64,000 nt of DNA from Acidimicrobiaceae bacterium RAAP-2 (GTDB lineage Bacteria; Actinomycetota; Acidimicrobiia; Acidimicrobiales; RAAP-2), in assembly GCA_001443545.1 (NCBI GenBank), contig LMAD01000008.1:1-64000 (forward strand), given 5' to 3'. The translations under genes were made by a program, and so were the position numbers. Shown here one piece after another: positions 34,455 through 43,754 of this stretch. The notes under the pieces were generated by a model. It ran no database searches and was not told the origin of the DNA. It saw only the letters and a list, made by a program, of their open reading frames with translations. Numbering within the stretch: position 1 is the stretch's first letter; each line of letters opens with the position of its first letter.

Positions 34455-37126
34455 CGTTCGGGTCATGGTGGCGGCCCCTCGGGCGCGGCGACCGATGGGC
34501 CATCTTCGTCTTGGTCGTGGTGCCGCTCGCGCTCTTCGGCGTGCCCGCGCTCTTCGGCCATCCGGCGATTGCCCAGGACAACCTGATTCAGAATTTTCCC
34601 CTGCGGGCCCTTACGGGCCAGCAACTGCGTAGCGGGCATCTCCCGCTGCTGAACCCGCTCGCGAATTCGGGGACGCCGCTTCTCGGTGGGATGAACGCCG
34701 GATCGTTCTTCCCGCTGACGTTGCTGTTCATCGTCCCCGCGCCGATCCTGATGTGGGTGGTCAACCTCGTCGCCGTGTACCTCGGGGCCGGCGTGGGGCT
34801 CTTCGCGCTGCTCCGCTGGTATCGGGTGAGTACGTGGTCGGCGTTGGTTCCCGCACTCCTGTACGCCTATACGGGGGCAATGAACGGTCAGCTCGTGCAC
34901 CTCGGTGTCGTGCAGGGGTACGCGCTCTTACCCTGGTACGTGCTGGCGATCGCGTCGCTCGAACGCACTGTGAGTTCGTGGCCCCACGAACTAGCACTCC
35001 TGGAGCGACTGCGTACCGCCGCGCCCGCCGTGCTCGGTATCACCGCGCTCTGGGCGCTCACGACGTTGTCGGGCGAGCCCCGGGCCATTGCGGAGATGGA
35101 GTTGCTCGGCGCCGTCCTGATCATTGTCGGCCTCGTGGCGCCACGGTCCAATCCCGCACCGTCGTGGCGACGGCGAATCGAGTTCGTGGCGGCCAACGCC
35201 GTCGGAATCGCGTGGGGTGCGCTCATCGGACTGGCCCAACTCCTTCCGGGATGGTCGTTCATCAATATCTCTCAACGCACCGGTCTCGGATATCAGTTCT
35301 TCGGCGCCGGGTCGTTGCCCGTGCGTTGGACGAGCCTGCTACTGATTCCCGACCTGGTCGGGGGCAATGGGGTCGCGCATCAGCCGGCCTACTTCGCGCA
35401 CTACAACCTGCCCGAAGTTACGGGTTACGTCGGTCTGGCCGCCCTCGTCGCCGTGTTCGCGTTCGTTCTGCGCGCGAACCGTCACGGATGGCGAGGGGCC
35501 GAGCGACCGTTCGTGCCGGTTCTCATCCTCGGCGCTGTGGGCCTACTCGCGACGTGGGGGTCCTACACGCCGATCGGTCACCTCTTCCAGGCCATTCCAC
35601 TCTTTGGCAGCACTCGGCTGCAGAGCCGAAACGTGATACTGGTGGACTTGGCGGCCCTGGTCCTGCTCGGATGGTGGTTGGACCGGTTCCGCACCGAAGG
35701 GGGCGACGAGCGTGCGATGAAATCGTGGCGCGAGTGGGCCGCGCTCGCGCCCGCGCTGGCCACCATCGCGCTCAGTGGCGCGCTGCTGATCGACGGGCCG
35801 CCCATTCTTCGCTGGTTTGGCGTTTCGCAGTCGGCGTCAGCGCTCGTCCACGATCAGCGGCCGACCCTGATCGCCCACCTCGTCGTCGCCGTCGGCTTGG
35901 TGGTGGTCACTCACTGGTGGCGATCGCGCCGCGCCGCGTTGCGATGGCTCTACGCGCTGATCGCCGCCGACGCACTGCTCTTCTTCACGTTCACCTCCAC
36001 CGGATTCGTAGCCGGCCACGCCCCGGCGATGCCGAGTTCGGCGGTGGCCGCGGCCCACCTCGGTACGGACGGCCGTTTCGCCCTCATCGACCCGTCGGGG
36101 TCACATCAGGGACTGTTCGAGACCCTCGGTTCGCCCAACGAGAACGTGTTCACCGGAATCGCGAGCGTCCAGGGCTATGGTTCGCTCGTCAACGCCCTCT
36201 ACGGCAACGTCACCGCGACGCACCCGCTGTTCAGTCTCGATCCGTGTCAGCTCGCCAACGGCACGTTTCGACAGCTACGTCTCGAGACCGTGGTCGTCTC
36301 AGCGGACAAACTCGCTACGCCGATGTCCGGTGTGACGCCGTCGCCGAAATCGTGTCTGCCACTGGGTCCCACGACGCGCACCGAGCGGTACTTCGGACGG
36401 CTCCTGCCCGTACGAACGATCGTGCTGGCTAGCGTGAACCAACGAAGGGTGTCGTCGGGGACGGTCTCGGTGCAGCTGCTCGATCACGCTGGCCATCGCA
36501 TCGGTCCGGTGATGAGTGCCACGGGAGCGGCGTCGTTGCGCTTTGACTTCGGTTCGTTCCGCGCCGAAAGTGCGGGTATCGTCGTCGATTCGCCGGACCA
36601 GGCAATGTTCAACTTCGCCGAAGTCGTCACCCGTGGCGTCCCGTCCCGGGCGTACCGCTTGATGACATCGTTCCAACAGGCGCTCTCCTCACCGGGCTGG
36701 CGATTGGCCGATACCACGGGGACCGTCGCCTACTTTCGTGCGACGTCCCTGCGACCGACGTCCTGGCTCGGATCTCACGCCGGATCGTCGAGAGTTGTGG
36801 GCATTCGTGACACGTCGTACGGCGATTCGTGGGTGACGGTCCACGCGAATGAATCGACGGTACTCAAGCATTCCGTGGAGTGGATTCCCGGGTGGCGGGC
36901 GTCGGCGCAGAATACGGTGACCCATCGCACCGTGGCCCTCCACGTCGTGCGCTCCGGGTTGATCGAGCAGGTCGTCGTACCTCGGGGCGAGTGGACCGTC
37001 CACTTTTACTACCACGCGCCGCACATCGAACTGGGGCTCATCGGCACGGGAGTGGGCGTGACGGGCTGGCTGGGCGCGATCGGTTTCTCGTACCGACGCC
37101 GACGACGCGCTAGGGTACCCACGTGA
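34439..37126 (+). CDS. Large multi-span membrane protein, YfhO-like
   Basis: An 895-residue integral membrane protein with about 12-13 hydrophobic helices, mostly in residues 20-530, and a further one at the C-terminus (TGVGVTGWLGAIGFSY). A long predicted extracytoplasmic domain occupies about 535-865. 'HPAIAQDNLIQNFPLR' followed by 'GHLPLLNPLANSGTPLLGG' resembles the first-loop pattern of the YfhO family, GT-C-like glycosyltransferases (in Bacillus, lipoteichoic acid decoration). The acceptor is unknown here. It separates pnp from dapB, where actinobacteria usually encode a peptidase. dapB overlaps its end by 4 bp. The start lies in the loop of an inverted repeat, so translation may be restrained. 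Confidence 0.75.
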   Translation: MAGESAFGSWWRPLGRGDRWAIFVLVVVPLALFGVPALFGHPAIAQDNLIQNFPLRALTGQQLRSGHLPLLNPLANSGTPLLGGMNAGSFFPLTLLFIVPAPILMWVVNLVAVYLGAGVGLFALLRWYRVSTWSALVPALLYAYTGAMNGQLVHLGVVQGYALLPWYVLAIASLERTVSSWPHELALLERLRTAAPAVLGITALWALTTLSGEPRAIAEMELLGAVLIIVGLVAPRSNPAPSWRRRIEFVAANAVGIAWGALIGLAQLLPGWSFINISQRTGLGYQFFGAGSLPVRWTSLLLIPDLVGGNGVAHQPAYFAHYNLPEVTGYVGLAALVAVFAFVLRANRHGWRGAERPFVPVLILGAVGLLATWGSYTPIGHLFQAIPLFGSTRLQSRNVILVDLAALVLLGWWLDRFRTEGGDERAMKSWREWAALAPALATIALSGALLIDGPPILRWFGVSQSASALVHDQRPTLIAHLVVAVGLVVVTHWWRSRRAALRWLYALIAADALLFFTFTSTGFVAGHAPAMPSSAVAAAHLGTDGRFALIDPSGSHQGLFETLGSPNENVFTGIASVQGYGSLVNALYGNVTATHPLFSLDPCQLANGTFRQLRLETVVVSADKLATPMSGVTPSPKSCLPLGPTTRTERYFGRLLPVRTIVLASVNQRRVSSGTVSVQLLDHAGHRIGPVMSATGAASLRFDFGSFRAESAGIVVDSPDQAMFNFAEVVTRGVPSRAYRLMTSFQQALSSPGWRLADTTGTVAYFRATSLRPTSWLGSHAGSSRVVGIRDTSYGDSWVTVHANESTVLKHSVEWIPGWRASAQNTVTHRTVALHVVRSGLIEQVVVPRGEWTVHFYYHAPHIELGLIGTGVGVTGWLGAIGFSYRRRRRARVPT
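37111..37116 (+). promoter_or_regulatory. -10 element for leaderless dapB
   Basis: TAGGGT, inside the end of the YfhO-like gene, ends 6 nt before the dapB GTG at 37123. It would free dapB from dependence on the upstream gene. Confidence 0.45.
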
Positions 37127-37896
37127 TCGGCATCGCTATCGTCGGTGGCGCTGGCCGGATGGGTCGGGTCATGACCGAGGGCCTGGGGTCGCTCGCGGAG
37201 TTCGACGTCGTCGCGCTCATCGACCGTGCGCCTGGCCCAACGGACGGCGAGGCGCGGTGGTTCACGAGTCTCGACGAGCTCGATGCGTCCAGCGTTGATG
37301 CCGTCGTCGATTTCTCGACGCCCGACGGCGTGGTGGCGTCGGCCACGTGGTGCGCGAAGCACTCGGTCGCCCTCGTGGTCGGGGCGACGGGACTCTCAGA
37401 ATCGGATCGAACCGTCTTGGCCACCATGGCCGAACGCACCGCGATTGTCGTGGCCAGCAACTTTTCGATCGGTGCCGTGCTCGCCGAGCGATTCGCCGCT
37501 GCGGCCGCACCCTACTTCGATCGAGTCGAGATCATCGAACTCCACCACGACGCCAAGGTCGACGCCCCGTCGGGCACCTCGATCGCGACGGCCCGCGCCA
37601 TCGCGAGGGCTAGGGCGGTCGCGGACCGGACGACCGCCGCTGATCCGACCGTTCGCCAGACGGTTCCTGGCTCCCGAGGGGCCACGGTCGACGGGGTGCC
37701 GGTTCACGCAGTGCGGCTACCGGGACTCGTCGCGCATCAGGAGGTGTTGTTTGGTGCACCCGGCGAAGGGTTGACGATCCGGCACGATTCGTTCGATCGA
37801 CTGAGTTTCGTCGCCGGTGTGGCCACCGTGCTGCGCCAGCTGCCGACCGTTCCGGGCCTGTTCGAGGGACTCGATCGATTTCTCGACGTCCCGTGA
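37123..37896 (+). CDS. dapB: 4-hydroxy-tetrahydrodipicolinate reductase
   Basis: A 257-residue NAD(P)H reductase, second step of the diaminopimelate/lysine pathway. The N-terminal Rossmann loop is 'GIAIVGGAGRMGRVM', and the catalytic segment 'IIELHHDAKVDAPSGTSIATA' carries the HH..K..PSGT residues. 'DAVVDFSTPDGVV' and 'GATGLSESD' are also typical. GTG start without a Shine-Dalgarno. dapA follows after 32 bp; the thyX often found between them is absent. Confidence 0.95.
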   Translation: MIGIAIVGGAGRMGRVMTEGLGSLAEFDVVALIDRAPGPTDGEARWFTSLDELDASSVDAVVDFSTPDGVVASATWCAKHSVALVVGATGLSESDRTVLATMAERTAIVVASNFSIGAVLAERFAAAAAPYFDRVEIIELHHDAKVDAPSGTSIATARAIARARAVADRTTAADPTVRQTVPGSRGATVDGVPVHAVRLPGLVAHQEVLFGAPGEGLTIRHDSFDRLSFVAGVATVLRQLPTVPGLFEGLDRFLDVP

Positions 37897-37916
37897 CCCC
37901 GACGTCGAGTCGCTGG

Positions 37917-37922
37917 TAACTT
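37917..37922 (+). promoter_or_regulatory. -10 element for leaderless dapA
   Basis: TAACTT in the 32-bp dapB-dapA gap ends 6 nt before the dapA ATG at 37929. There is no convincing Shine-Dalgarno at the right distance. Confidence 0.45.
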
Positions 37923-37928
37923 CGAGGT

Positions 37929-38825
37929 ATGGCGTCGGCACCTTTTGGAACGGTCTTGACGGCCATGGTGACACCATTCGACGCCGACGGTTCCGTTGAT
38001 TTGGACACCGCGGCGGCCGTCGCACGGTTCCTCGTCGCGGACGGAAGCGATGGCATCGTGGTTGCCGGTTCCACCGGCGAGGGGACGGCGCTGAGCGACG
38101 AGGAGAAGATGGACCTGTTCGCGTGCGTCGCCGGTGCCGTGACGGTGCCGGTGCTGGCGGGCTCGACGTCCTCGGACACCGCTCGGTCGGTCGCGCTGAC
38201 CCGGCGCGTCGCTGAGACCGGCGTCGCCGGAGTGCTCGCGACGACCCCCGCGTACGCGCGGCCGAGCCAGGCGGGAATCGTCGGCCACCTCGGCGCGGTG
38301 GCCCAGAGCACGGCGCTGCCCATCATGCTCTACGACATCCCGTCGCGAACGGGACGAAAGATCGCTGCGGCGACCACCATCGGACTTGTCCATTCACACC
38401 CGAATATCACGGCGTTGAAGGACGCCTCGGGGGACCTGCCCGGTGCTGCGCACGTGGCCGAGACCCTCGGCTCCGCACTCAGTCTCTACAGCGGTGACGA
38501 CGCGCTGCTCCTGCCGTTCCTCGCAATCGGTGCCGTGGGAATCGTGTCCGTCGCGGCGCACTGGGCCGGACCGGAGTTCGCCGCGATCGTACGGTGCGTC
38601 GAGCACGACGATTGGGCGACGGCGCGAACAATCAACGAACGGCTCGCGCGGAGTTGCGCCTTCGAGTCGACGGAGTCCGCACCCAATCCGATCCCCGCCA
38701 AGGCCGCGATGCGTTCGATGGGTTTCCCGGTTGGCCAATGCCGTTTACCGCTGGGACCGGCTGAGCACGACATCGACGTGACCGCGGCGTCGATCGTGAC
38801 CGAGTTACGGGCTGCCCGTGTCTAA
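37929..38825 (+). CDS. dapA: 4-hydroxy-tetrahydrodipicolinate synthase
   Basis: A 298-residue class I aldolase condensing pyruvate with aspartate semialdehyde, the committed step to diaminopimelate and lysine. 'GTVLTAMVTPFDADGSVD', 'GIVVAGSTGEGTALSDEEK', Tyr in 'IMLYDIPSRTGRKI' and the Schiff-base lysine in 'ITALKDASGDL' are all present. Lysine feedback cannot be judged. The end overlaps the RNase J start by 8 bp, the dapA-rnj order common in actinobacteria. Confidence 0.96.
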   Translation: MASAPFGTVLTAMVTPFDADGSVDLDTAAAVARFLVADGSDGIVVAGSTGEGTALSDEEKMDLFACVAGAVTVPVLAGSTSSDTARSVALTRRVAETGVAGVLATTPAYARPSQAGIVGHLGAVAQSTALPIMLYDIPSRTGRKIAAATTIGLVHSHPNITALKDASGDLPGAAHVAETLGSALSLYSGDDALLLPFLAIGAVGIVSVAAHWAGPEFAAIVRCVEHDDWATARTINERLARSCAFESTESAPNPIPAKAAMRSMGFPVGQCRLPLGPAEHDIDVTAASIVTELRAARV

Positions 38826-40479
38826 CGCCCGCGTGCGGGTCACCTTCCTGGGTGGGCTCGGTGAGATCGGCCGCAACTGTCTGGCGCTCGAGCAGGATGG
38901 CCGGATCGTCGTAATCGACGCCGGGCTCATGTTCCCCGAACCGACCATGTACGGCGTCGATCTCATCCTGCCGGACTTTCGGTGGTTGATCGAGCGACGG
39001 GACCGGGTCGACGGCATCGTGTTGACCCACGGTCACGAAGACCACACCGGCGCGCTTCGCTACCTCGTAAAGGACGTCAACGTTCCGATCTACGGTTCGG
39101 CGCTGACCCTGGGTTTCGCCCGCCACCGACTGACCGAGGCGAAGGTTGCGGGCAAGTGCACCTTCATCGAGGTCGCCGACGGGGAACGTCGTAAAATCGG
39201 ACCCTTCGAGTTCGAGTTCATCCCCGTCACGCACTCCGTGCCGAGTGCCCACGCCCTCGCGGTTCGTACGTCGGTCGGCATCGTGGTCCACTCGGGGGAC
39301 TTCAAACTCGATCAGACCCCGATCGACAACCGTCGCACGGATCTGGCGCGACTCGGTGCACTCGGCGATGAAGGAGTAGCGCTCCTGCTCTGCGACTCGA
39401 CGAACGCCGAAGAGCCGGGATTCACGTCTTCGGAACGCACGGTGGGCGGCGCACTGCGTCGGCTCTTCCTGGAGCGCCCGCAGCGTCGCATGGTGGTCGC
39501 GTGCTTCGCCAGCCACATCCATCGAGTCCAGCAGATCATCGACGTCGCGCGAGAACAGGGGCGCAAGGTGGCGCTGATGGGCCGTTCGATGGAGGCCAAC
39601 GTGAAATTGGCCCGTAAACTGCACATCTTGAAGGCCGACTCCTCGGACTTCATCGACATCGAGACGGTGGACCGATACGAGCCGGGGGAGGTCTGCGTCA
39701 TCTGCACGGGGAGCCAGGGCGAACCGATGGCGGCGTTGACCAAGCTTTCGCGCGGCGACGCGAGGTTCCTGCGGGTGGGTAGTGATGACACGGTCATCCT
39801 CAGTTCGCACCCGATCCCCGGCAACGAGTGGTCGGTCGGGCGAGTCATCGATGATCTGCACCGCGCTGGGACCGAGGTGATCGATTCGAGTCAAGAGCCA
39901 GTTCACGCGTCGGGTCACGCTCGACAAGGCGAACTGCGAACGTTCCACCAACTCGTTCGGCCACGGAACTTCGTGCCGGTCCACGGCGAGTACCGACACC
40001 TCGTCCACCACGCCGAACTCGCGACCTCGATGGGTCTGTCGGCCAAGCACATCTTGCTCTGCGAGGACGGGGACCAGGTCGAGGTACGCGCCGACGGAAT
40101 TCGACGCACCGGGCAGGTTCCAGCGGGGTTGCACTACATCGACGGTTCCGCGGGTGACCTCGACGAACGACCTTTGGAGGAGCGTCGGATGTTGGCCGAA
40201 TTCGGCGTGCTCTTGCTATCGGCCGGCGTCGATGGCGAGCTCGGTCGGATCGTTCAGCCGGTGCGAGTCGTTGCGCGGGGCTGGTTCGACGGCGACTCGG
40301 ACCGCCAGTTGATCCTCTCGGTCACCGACGTCGTACGCGACGCGATCGACGAGGCGTTGGCCGATGGAGAACGCAACGAGGGTGCTCTCAACAAGGCCGC
40401 GCAGCGAGCCGCGGGGCGCTTACTCGGACAGCGATTCCGTCGTCAACCCGTATTGATGACGGCGGTAGTCGTCTTCTGA
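38818..40479 (+). CDS. rnj: Ribonuclease J
   Basis: A 553-residue metallo-beta-lactamase/beta-CASP ribonuclease with 5'-exo- and endonuclease activity in rRNA maturation and mRNA decay. Motifs are 'VTFLGGLGEIGRNCLALE', the zinc-binding HGHEDH in 'VLTHGHEDHTGALRYL', 'HSVPSAHALAVRT', 'VHSGDFKLDQTP', beta-CASP 'CTGSQGEPMAALTKLSRGD' and 'SSHPIPGNE', then 'HASGHARQGEL' and a C-terminal domain. The GTG start overlaps dapA. The convergent siderophore-interacting gene ends 2 bp away with no terminator visible. Confidence 0.95.
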   Translation: MSNARVRVTFLGGLGEIGRNCLALEQDGRIVVIDAGLMFPEPTMYGVDLILPDFRWLIERRDRVDGIVLTHGHEDHTGALRYLVKDVNVPIYGSALTLGFARHRLTEAKVAGKCTFIEVADGERRKIGPFEFEFIPVTHSVPSAHALAVRTSVGIVVHSGDFKLDQTPIDNRRTDLARLGALGDEGVALLLCDSTNAEEPGFTSSERTVGGALRRLFLERPQRRMVVACFASHIHRVQQIIDVAREQGRKVALMGRSMEANVKLARKLHILKADSSDFIDIETVDRYEPGEVCVICTGSQGEPMAALTKLSRGDARFLRVGSDDTVILSSHPIPGNEWSVGRVIDDLHRAGTEVIDSSQEPVHASGHARQGELRTFHQLVRPRNFVPVHGEYRHLVHHAELATSMGLSAKHILLCEDGDQVEVRADGIRRTGQVPAGLHYIDGSAGDLDERPLEERRMLAEFGVLLLSAGVDGELGRIVQPVRVVARGWFDGDSDRQLILSVTDVVRDAIDEALADGERNEGALNKAAQRAAGRLLGQRFRRQPVLMTAVVVF

Positions 40480-40481
40480 AC

Positions 40482-41246
40482 CTACGCGTCTGACTTGTCC
40501 GGCTCGCCGTGGTCAGCGTTGTGTCGACCGAGGCGCCAGTAGGCCTTGTGACTGATGGCGTCGTCGCTCAGACCACGGTCACGCAGGGCGTCGCGAAGAG
40601 CGCGCACGACGGAGAACTCGCCCAGGACGTAGGCGTGGCCCTGATCGGGTGGAAACGCGAAGGCGCTGAGTCCACTCAGGAGACCGGCGGGGTCATTGCG
40701 GTCCCGTTCACGGCGATCGACGAAGATGCCGGTGACCCCGAGGCCATCGTCGAACTCGGCGGTCAACGCATCGTCGTCCTGGTCGATCTCGACGATGAAG
40801 ATCGCCCGGCCCGGCGTCTCGATACTCTGCGCTAAACGATAGAAAGCCGCCAGTCCGCTCACGTCACCGATAAAGAGGTGCCAGTCGGCCGACTCGTCCA
40901 ACGTGATCTTCCCGCGTGGCCCGATGACGTCGACGGCGTCGCCGGCCGTGGCTGATTGCGCCCAGGCGCTGCCCGCGCCGAGGTGATCGGTACTCACCCA
41001 GATGGAGAAGCGATGATTGTCGTAGTCAACGGCTCGCACGGTGTAGCGACGTCGCACGTGATGACCATCGTGGCGCACGCGTACCATGACGTCGTTGCCC
41101 GGCACGCCGGCAAGTTTCGGGTCGCCGTGGAGCACCACTTCGTGGAGCGACGCGCAAATCGGACGCGCGCTGACGACGGTACAGGCGGCCGCACGGGCGC
41201 CCAACCGGTCGGCGAGTTCGGTTGAGGAACGGTGGGGGGATGGCAC
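40482..41246 (-). CDS. Siderophore-interacting FAD-binding protein (ferric-siderophore reductase type)
   Basis: A 254-residue member of the SIP/ViuB family, flavoproteins that reduce ferric siderophores to release iron in the cytoplasm. The FAD-binding pattern R-x-Y-T appears in 'VRRRYTVRAVDYD', followed by 'GPRGKITL', 'WHLFIGDVSGLAAFYRLAQ' and the C-terminal 'YVLGEFSVVRALRDALRDRG' and 'KAYWRLGRHN'. No siderophore transporter is nearby. The GTG start at 41246 lacks a Shine-Dalgarno and has a -10-like TAGGCT 6 nt upstream. Confidence 0.88.
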   Translation of the reverse strand: MPSPHRSSTELADRLGARAAACTVVSARPICASLHEVVLHGDPKLAGVPGNDVMVRVRHDGHHVRRRYTVRAVDYDNHRFSIWVSTDHLGAGSAWAQSATAGDAVDVIGPRGKITLDESADWHLFIGDVSGLAAFYRLAQSIETPGRAIFIVEIDQDDDALTAEFDDGLGVTGIFVDRRERDRNDPAGLLSGLSAFAFPPDQGHAYVLGEFSVVRALRDALRDRGLSDDAISHKAYWRLGRHNADHGEPDKSDA

Positions 41247-41252
41247 GTCGCA

Positions 41253-41258
41253 AGCCTA
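41253..41258 (-). promoter_or_regulatory. -10 element for leaderless siderophore-interacting protein gene
   Basis: On the minus strand TAGGCT ends 6 nt before the GTG at 41246 (spacer TGCGAC). The divergent ftsK promoter region lies 40 bp away. No iron-box repressor site was recognised. Confidence 0.45.
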
Positions 41259-41300
41259 GAGCGATTGTCGCCAGCGACGAACCGGGGTTCGGTAAGTTGA

Positions 41301-43685
41301 ATGGTTGTGGCAGCACCTCGGCACGGCAAGAAGACTTCGGCGCGCAAGGGTTCGTCGCGGCCCAAGACGACCGCGACGCGGGCACCGTCGATCTGGCAGC
41401 GCCACGGACGAGACGTCTGGGTGCTCGGTCTGGTGGTCTTGGGAGCCTTCATCGGTCTCGCCGAAGTCCACGCGCTCGGCCCGGTCGGACGGACCTTGTC
41501 CCGAGTGGTCAGCGAATTGCTCGGCGTCGGACGGGTGGCGTTGCCGCTCGTACTGATTGGATTGGGTGTCGCGATCATATGGGGCAAGGTCGAGGTCGAT
41601 GGCGCGCGACTGGGTTGGGGACTCGCCCTGGGCTTGATCAGCGTGACCGGACTCGGGGACTTGATCGGTGGGCGACCGTCGGTTCACGCGACGGTGAATC
41701 AGCTAAGCCGCGCTGGCGGATGGCTCGGCATCGTCATCGGTGGTGGACTCGTACGGACCCTTGGCCTCGCCGGCGCGGTCGTCGTGCTACTGGCCATCCT
41801 GGTCGTGGCGGTCATCGTGACGACGGGCGTCGGGCTTCGAACTCTCGCCTCCGTGAGCGTGAAGGCCCTCGCTGCCACGGTACGTTCACTCGGACGGTGG
41901 TGGGGCAGCCGGCCACGCCCGGCCGACTCTGGCGAGGAAGAGGCCGACGAACCCGTCGTCAAATCACGCCGGGTCGCGTCCGCGGCCAAGACGTCCGAGT
42001 CAACGCACACCGTCGATGACCCGGTCGCCGAGGTCGAGGCATGGCCCGACGAGATGGCGGGAGCGGGCATCGCCGGCGACCCGGGCGAAGAGGATGACCG
42101 AGGTAACGAATGGACTCCCGGCGAGCGGGTCGTGGTGCCGCCGGTGCCGATCGTCGTGCCCGCGGCGCACGAGACTTCGTGGTCGCTACCACCGATGACG
42201 CTGCTCGCGAGAACGCGCGAGCAGCGTCAGGACCGCGCGATCGTTGAGCGGGCCGGCGCGGAACTGGTCGAAGCGTTGGCCGCCCACGGAGTGGACACGG
42301 TGCTCGTGGGTTTCACCGTCGGTCCCACCGTCACGCGCTTCGAGCTCGAGCTCGGCCCCGGTATCAAGGTGGCCCGCCTGACCGCGCTGAGCAAGGACAT
42401 CGCCTACGCCATGGCGACACCCGACGTGCGGATCCTCGCGCCAATCCCCGGCCGATCGGCGATCGGTGTCGAGGTGCCGAACCGGAATCGTACGCTCGTC
42501 GCGCTGGGTGACTTGTTGGCGACCGACGAGGCCCGCGACGCCCACCACCCGCTCGACGTACCCATCGGCCGCGACATCGCGGGCCAGACCGTGATCGTCA
42601 ACCTCGGCGAGATGCCCCACGTCTTGATCTCGGGAGCGACGGGCGCGGGTAAGAGTTCGTGCATTAATTCGCTCGTCACGTCGCTGGTCATGCGGGCCAA
42701 TCCCGATCAAGTCCGTCTCTTGCTAATCGATCCCAAGCGCGTCGAGATGGGTCACTACCAAGACCTCCCGCATCTCCTCGCGCCGGTGGTGGTCGATCCG
42801 AAGAAGGCGGCGGGGGCGTTGACCTGGGCCGTCAAGGAGATGGAGCGGCGCTACGACGTGCTCGCTAGCTGTGGCGCCCGGGACATAACGGGCTATCAGC
42901 AGATGATCGACCGCGGAGAGCTGGAACCGGGGCCGTCGATCGCCGAGGAGGTCGCCGAGTCCGTCGAGCGAGCGACGGGGCTCGCGTCGGATGTCGCTCG
43001 TCCGCCCGGTCCGGAACGTCTGCCCTACGTCGTCATCGTCGTCGACGAGTTGAACGACCTCATGATGGTCGCGGCGCGCGACGTTGAGGATTCGGTGGTG
43101 CGAATCGCCCAGATGGCTCGGGCAGTCGGTATCCACCTCGTGCTGGCGACCCAGCGGCCGAGCGTTGACGTCATTACCGGGGTCATCAAGGCGAACGTAC
43201 CGAGTCGCATGGCCTTTGCCGTGTCGTCGCTCGCTGACAGCCGGGTGATCTTGGACCAGGCGGGAGCGGAGCGACTCGTGGGCAAGGGTGACATGTTGCT
43301 CGTCACCGCGACCAGCAACATCGCCCGCCGGATCCAATCGCCCTGGGTGTCCGAAGTCGAAGTCCAGCGCGTGGTGGAGTACTGGCGCGCCCAGGGCGGC
43401 CGAGCGGAGACCGTGGTGGCCCTCGACGTACCGAGCGACCGTGCGGGCGCCGGCGGGGCTGGCGGTGACGACGACGAGGTGCTGCGCCAGGCGCGCGAAC
43501 TCGTGATCCGTACGCAGTCGGGCTCGACGTCGATGTTGCAACGCAAACTTCGGGTGGGCTTTGCGCGTGCGGGTCGGCTGATGGACGAACTGGAGCAAGA
43601 GGGCGTCGTGGCCGCCGGCGACGGATCCAAGGCGCGCAAGGTACTCGTCTCTCGCGAGGAGTACTTCCCCGAAGAGGACCGATAA
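41301..43685 (+). CDS. ftsK: DNA translocase FtsK/SpoIIIE
   Basis: A 794-residue septal DNA pump. A basic N-terminus precedes about four membrane helices (residues ~35-195), then an acidic Pro-rich linker and the ATPase motor. The motor contains 'RFELELGPGIKVARLTAL', 'LGEMPHVLISGATGAGKSS' (Walker A near residue 445), Walker B 'VIVVDELNDLMMV' and 'LATQRPSVDVITG'. The C-terminal winged-helix gamma domain ('SGSTSMLQRKLRVGFARAGRLMDELE', in parts) recognises KOPS-type polar sequences and activates XerCD. ATG 41301 is used; a GTG at 41307 lies 8 nt after a -10-like TAAGTT and may be the true start. Confidence 0.95.
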   Translation: MVVAAPRHGKKTSARKGSSRPKTTATRAPSIWQRHGRDVWVLGLVVLGAFIGLAEVHALGPVGRTLSRVVSELLGVGRVALPLVLIGLGVAIIWGKVEVDGARLGWGLALGLISVTGLGDLIGGRPSVHATVNQLSRAGGWLGIVIGGGLVRTLGLAGAVVVLLAILVVAVIVTTGVGLRTLASVSVKALAATVRSLGRWWGSRPRPADSGEEEADEPVVKSRRVASAAKTSESTHTVDDPVAEVEAWPDEMAGAGIAGDPGEEDDRGNEWTPGERVVVPPVPIVVPAAHETSWSLPPMTLLARTREQRQDRAIVERAGAELVEALAAHGVDTVLVGFTVGPTVTRFELELGPGIKVARLTALSKDIAYAMATPDVRILAPIPGRSAIGVEVPNRNRTLVALGDLLATDEARDAHHPLDVPIGRDIAGQTVIVNLGEMPHVLISGATGAGKSSCINSLVTSLVMRANPDQVRLLLIDPKRVEMGHYQDLPHLLAPVVVDPKKAAGALTWAVKEMERRYDVLASCGARDITGYQQMIDRGELEPGPSIAEEVAESVERATGLASDVARPPGPERLPYVVIVVDELNDLMMVAARDVEDSVVRIAQMARAVGIHLVLATQRPSVDVITGVIKANVPSRMAFAVSSLADSRVILDQAGAERLVGKGDMLLVTATSNIARRIQSPWVSEVEVQRVVEYWRAQGGRAETVVALDVPSDRAGAGGAGGDDDEVLRQARELVIRTQSGSTSMLQRKLRVGFARAGRLMDELEQEGVVAAGDGSKARKVLVSREEYFPEEDR

Positions 43686-43742
43686 CCGAGCCTGGCCAGG
43701 TCGCCCCGTCGACGTGATTCAGCTGACGTACCTCCCAACGCC

Positions 43743-43748
43743 TACGCT
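43743..43748 (+). promoter_or_regulatory. -10 element for leaderless thrB
   Basis: TACGCT ends 6 nt before the thrB ATG at 43755, with no Shine-Dalgarno. The 69-bp gap after ftsK shows no terminator. Confidence 0.5.
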
Positions 43749-43754
43749 GAATCC

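Noticed and set aside
34753..36432. 559-codon open frame on the + strand
   Set aside because: Overlaps the YfhO-like gene in another frame and is extremely Arg-rich without hydrophobic periodicity, so it is a composition artefact.
38632..40134. 500-codon open frame on the minus strand
   Set aside because: Antisense to RNase J and the end of dapA. The + strand frame carries intact zinc-binding motifs, and this frame has none.
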